This document shows, piece by piece, positions 61,344 through 64,000 of a DNA stretch of 64,000 nucleotides (position 1 is the first letter of the stretch; the number at the start of each line of letters is the position of its first letter). The stretch is taken from positions 62,001 through 126,000 of the forward strand of contig NZ_JABEBY010000006.1 in the NCBI RefSeq assembly GCF_046719765.1, in the 5' to 3' direction. The position numbers and the translations under genes are program-made. The DNA is from Halonotius sp046719765 (GTDB lineage: Archaea > Halobacteriota > Halobacteria > Halobacteriales > Haloferacaceae). The notes under the pieces were generated by a model. That model saw only the letters and a program-made list of their open reading frames with translations, searched no databases and was not told the DNA's origin.

Positions 61344-62069
61344 ATGGGTGGAGCCGGTTGTCCCCTATCGATGGTTCGGCAGCGTCTCGGATCGGGTCTT
61401 CGGCAGCGACGCTCGCTGGCGTTTCGGCTGGTGACCGCACCGGGGATCATCCTCCATGAGCTTGCCCACCGACTCGCCTGTCTGGTGGTGGGTGTGCCGG
61501 TACAGTCGGTCGCGTATTTCCAACTGACCGGCCCGCCGGGCTACGTCGAACATGCGACACCGAGCCGATGGTCGACGGCCGCGCTGATCGCGCTTGCGCC
61601 GCTGGCGGGTAACGTCGCCGTCGCGGCCGTGCTGATAGAATACTCGCTTGCGACCTACACCGGGAGCGGCATCGACGCCGTCGCCACCGGTGGGTTGTTG
61701 TGGTGGGTCGCTGTCGCCGCGCTCATCCATACCCTCCCGAGTTCGACCGATCTCGAAACGGTGTGGGCCGCCACCACCGCGCGGTGGTATCGGGTTCCGC
61801 TGGCGGTCGTCGTCGGGCCGCTGTACGCGCTTCGCCGGCTGGCCGGCGTCGTTGGCACCTACCGACTCACCGTCCCGCTGTCGCTTGTCGCACTCGGCGG
61901 CATGATCGCGCTTCACGACCTGTCGCCGACCGCGTTTCTCGACTGTGTTCTCGCCGGTCAGTGGGGGTGTTGGGACGGTTCTCCGCAACTGGGGTCGGTG
62001 CTCTCGATGGTACTCCTCGCTCTCCTTGATCGACTCCGATCGATGCGTCTCCTGGTATTCGTCTCATAA
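61344..62069 (+). CDS. Membrane protein with HELAH zinc-protease-like motif
   Basis: The 241-aa protein has an N-terminal hydrophobic helix containing TAPGIILHELAHRLACLVVG (HExxH at about residues 38-42). This is followed by about five membrane segments and FQLTGPPGYVEHATPS. The motif resembles intramembrane M50 or DUF3267-like peptidases, but the second metal-ligand motif is unclear. Start may be ATG 61344 or ATG 61371 (MVRQRLG). The promoter is in the AT-rich divergent region shared with the Lrp gene. Function is unknown; protease activity is inferred only from HExxH. Confidence 0.65.
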   Translation: MGGAGCPLSMVRQRLGSGLRQRRSLAFRLVTAPGIILHELAHRLACLVVGVPVQSVAYFQLTGPPGYVEHATPSRWSTAALIALAPLAGNVAVAAVLIEYSLATYTGSGIDAVATGGLLWWVAVAALIHTLPSSTDLETVWAATTARWYRVPLAVVVGPLYALRRLAGVVGTYRLTVPLSLVALGGMIALHDLSPTAFLDCVLAGQWGCWDGSPQLGSVLSMVLLALLDRLRSMRLLVFVS

Positions 62070-62101
62070 CTCCCGGCGATCTGTGTGTCCCACGCCCTGA
62101 T

Positions 62102-62554
62102 TTAACCGCCGAGCAGCCCCTCAAGCACCGGGCCGGCGGTTCGGCGCAGGTTCTCGCTGACCGGCAGGCTGTCGAGGAGGCCATCGAGCAGCGAGCCGCC
62201 ACCGCTCCCACCGAGCTGCGACAGCAGAAACAACCCCCCGATCGGGACGGCGATCGTGGCGATCAGTGCCACTAAGAGGGTTATCGCCCCGCCGCCAAGA
62301 TTCAGCCGCTCGAACACCATATACAGCGTGGCACTCACGACGAGTACCACTGTCGCCGCCACCAGCGTCGCCCCAATCAACAACACAACAGAGCCGGTGT
62401 CGCTGCCGCCAACATTGGTGAACACCAACAGCCCGAATGCGGCAAGCACCACGACCCACAGCCCGACGCCGATGATGGTGAGCCACCGGCTTGATCCGTA
62501 GCCGGAGGGCTGCTCCGGCGGGGCGGTATCAGGTGGTGACCGCGACCGTGCCAT
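62102..62554 (-). CDS. Small polytopic membrane protein, Gly/Leu-rich tail
   Basis: The 150-aa product has a short basic/Pro-rich cytoplasmic start (MARSRSPPDTAPPEQPSGYG). Three membrane helices follow (about residues 24-44, 52-78 and 85-110), then a C-terminal tail with repeated GG-LLDGLLDS and VLEGLLGG. ATG 62554 fits a CTTTTAGCG box about 25 bases upstream; ATG 62575 is less likely because it would fall inside the core promoter. Unknown function. Divergent from hemE. Confidence 0.6.
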   Translation of the reverse strand: MARSRSPPDTAPPEQPSGYGSSRWLTIIGVGLWVVVLAAFGLLVFTNVGGSDTGSVVLLIGATLVAATVVLVVSATLYMVFERLNLGGGAITLLVALIATIAVPIGGLFLLSQLGGSGGGSLLDGLLDSLPVSENLRRTAGPVLEGLLGG

Positions 62555-62684
62555 GGCTTTTTTCAGGGCTGACATCGCTAAAAGCGTTGCTGCCGCCGTC
62601 GGAAGGCAGTTGTCTCGTTGTCGACTCCGGATGCAGTCGGTCCCTTTCACAAGTATTAGGCGGCCACTCGGCGTACGCCCACCT

Positions 62685-63689
62685 ATGAACGATCTCTTCC
62701 GGACGGCGATTCGTGGCGAGCCGGTCGACCGCCCGCCGGTCTGGATGATGCGCCAAGCCGGCCGGTATCTGCCGGAGTACCGCGAGATCCGGGAGTCACA
62801 CTCGTTTCGGGAGGCGATCTCGACACCCGACATCGCCACGGAGATCTCCTTGCAGCCCTACGAGCGGTTCCAGCCCGACGGGGTCGTCATGTACTCCGAT
62901 ATCCTCACCGTGCTCGAACCGCTGGGGTTCAGCTACCATATCGAATCCGGCGTCGGCCCGGTGATCGAAAATCCTGTCTCCTCGCCGTCCGACACCCACC
63001 GCGAGGTCGGCGACGTGCGGGAACAGCTCTGGTATGTCGGCGAACTCATCGAGCGACTGACCGCGACCCTCGGCGACGAGGCGGCCGTGCTGGGCTTTGC
63101 TGGCGGCCCATTTACGCTGGCGGCCTACGCCTGTGAGGGCAGCACCTCCCGGTCGTTCATGGCCGTCCGGCGGCTCCGGGCGGAGGCCCCGGCAGCCTTC
63201 GAGCGGCTGCTTGATGCGTTTACCGACGTGTTGATCGAGTACTGTCAGTATCAGGAGGACGCCGGTGCCGACGTGATCCAGCTGTTCGACACCTACGCCG
63301 GCCTGCTGTCGCCGACCGACTACGCCGAGTATATCGTTCCCCGCCATCAGCGCATCCTCGATGCGGTCGACGTGCCGACGATCGTCTTCGTTCGCAACAT
63401 GAGCGGCAACCTTGAACTCCTGGCCGACAGCGGCGCGGACGTGGTCTCCCTGGACTGGACGGTCGACATCGACACCGCCCGCCAGCAGCTCGGCGATGTG
63501 GCGATCCAAGGGAACCTCGATCCCGCGTTGCTCTACGGTGACCCCGAAACTGTCCGCGAACGAACCCGCGAGGTTATCGACGCCGCTGGCGACACCGGCC
63601 ACATTCTCAATCTCGGCCACGGCGTCGACCGCAACACGCCGGTCGAAAACGTCGCGGCCTTTTTCGAGACCGCAAAAGAGACGCGTTAG
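62685..63689 (+). CDS. hemE: Uroporphyrinogen decarboxylase
   Basis: The 334-aa TIM barrel decarboxylates uroporphyrinogen III to coproporphyrinogen III. The first signature is PPVWMMRQAGRYLPEYRE (Arg/Asp pocket, about residues 17-34) and the second is GFAGGPFTLAAYACEG. The C-terminal end has GNLDPALLYGDPETV and HILNLGHGVDRNTPVENV. ATG 62685 gives the conserved N-terminus; 44 in-frame residues upstream are non-homologous. It converges with hemH (4-base overlap of the ends), placing two non-siroheme pathway genes side by side. Confidence 0.95.
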   Translation: MNDLFRTAIRGEPVDRPPVWMMRQAGRYLPEYREIRESHSFREAISTPDIATEISLQPYERFQPDGVVMYSDILTVLEPLGFSYHIESGVGPVIENPVSSPSDTHREVGDVREQLWYVGELIERLTATLGDEAAVLGFAGGPFTLAAYACEGSTSRSFMAVRRLRAEAPAAFERLLDAFTDVLIEYCQYQEDAGADVIQLFDTYAGLLSPTDYAEYIVPRHQRILDAVDVPTIVFVRNMSGNLELLADSGADVVSLDWTVDIDTARQQLGDVAIQGNLDPALLYGDPETVRERTREVIDAAGDTGHILNLGHGVDRNTPVENVAAFFETAKETR

Positions 63690-64000
63690 GCGTCCTGTGG
63701 CGGCAGCTCGGCGTTGAAACAGTAGGTTCCTTCTTCATCGCGGCACTGACACTGCCGGAGCTGGTAGTACGACGGCGCGAACTGTGACAGGAACGGCTCG
63801 GTGATATCCGCCAACAGCCCCGGGAACCGTGGGTCGTCGTGTGGGACAGGCACCCGATAGAGGTCAAGGCCGACCTCAGCGGCATCCTCAGCGAGGTCGA
63901 CATCGAGTTCAACGAGCGTCTCCGACTGCTCGTGCATGAAGCTCATCGGCTCGACGACCACGCGTTCGAAGTCCTCGCCGAGTCCCTCGACGACCTCTTC
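63686..64000 (-). CDS. hemH: Ferrochelatase, C-terminal part (5' end beyond the window)
   Basis: The frame is open to the window edge and encodes the last ~104 residues: GEDFERVVVEPMSFMHEQSE has the ferrochelatase SF-x-x-x-S-E-T-L-x-E-L-D pattern with the catalytic-area Glu. The tail has CQCRDEEGTYCFNAE, with three cysteines that could be a metal or Fe-S ligand set as in some ferrochelatases. It inserts iron into a porphyrin, protoporphyrin or coproporphyrin. Convergent with hemE. Identification is good for a partial gene. Confidence 0.85.
   Translation of the reverse strand, partial: EEVVEGLGEDFERVVVEPMSFMHEQSETLVELDVDLAEDAAEVGLDLYRVPVPHDDPRFPGLLADITEPFLSQFAPSYYQLRQCQCRDEEGTYCFNAELPPQDA

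Overview
The window is chromosomal DNA from an extremely halophilic archaeon (class Halobacteria). The proteins are strongly acidic and the DNA is mostly GC-rich. Several genes appear to be leaderless, with a TATA-like box about 25-30 bases before the ATG. The gene set is also typical: GfcR, bacterioruberin carotenoid enzymes, a Bat-type regulator, a geranylgeranylglyceryl phosphate synthase and haloarchaeal gamma-glutamylcysteine synthetase. I cannot name a genus or species from the sequence alone.

Layout. 1-7.2 kb: 3' end of mutL, a KDG kinase, a repeat-bearing intergenic region, a dihydrolipoamide-dehydrogenase-like flavoprotein, a TumE-type toxin/antitoxin-like pair with a palindromic operator, archaeal lipid synthesis (GGGP synthase) and a DUF418 membrane protein. 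7.2-12.2 kb: smc-scpA condensin operon headed by a small coiled-coil gene. 12.3-20.6 kb: a Tat-exported beta-propeller protein, gatB, and a tightly overlapped gdh-gfcR-hyuA-hyuB run joining glucose oxidation, its presumed regulator and a hydantoinase/oxoprolinase. 20.6-26.6 kb: two class-I glutamine amidotransferases, gshA, small enzymes and leuA. 26.6-35.8 kb: a signalling and repeat-rich region. It has two long paralogous GAF/PAS histidine kinases, one of them in an operon with a FIST sensor, around a compositionally different PAS kinase. It also holds tRNA-Ser(CGA) followed by two tandem copies of its own 3' end, tRNA-Val(GAC), and two inverted copies of a ~136 bp dispersed repeat.

35.9-39.9 kb: trpDFEG operon with two TGTACA boxes at its promoter. 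40-45.9 kb: a Tat-exported acidic protein, a small membrane protein, and a class II ribonucleotide reductase split by an endonuclease-bearing intein directly before the presumed radical cysteine. 46.3-53 kb: a very long Bat-type regulator with a LOV-like domain, then a transducer with three exact 45-residue HAMP-like repeats, then CheD. 53-59.4 kb: zinc-ribbon protein, YrdC-like protein, UspA protein, and the bacterioruberin genes crtB, a 42-aa zinc-finger gene, cruF, lyeJ and crtD. 59.4-64 kb: a split MgtE-type transporter, an Lrp regulator, two membrane proteins, hemE and a convergent, truncated hemH.

Together the window covers core metabolism (Trp, Leu, heme, lipid, gamma-glutamylcysteine, deoxynucleotides, semi-phosphorylative Entner-Doudoroff sugar breakdown) and a block of light/ligand signalling next to pigment genes. 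The most unusual material is the tRNA-Ser-derived repeat array, the dispersed stem-loop repeat pair, the TRP-box-like operator, and the intein in the RNR active site. I saw no CRISPR array, rRNA gene or intact transposase.
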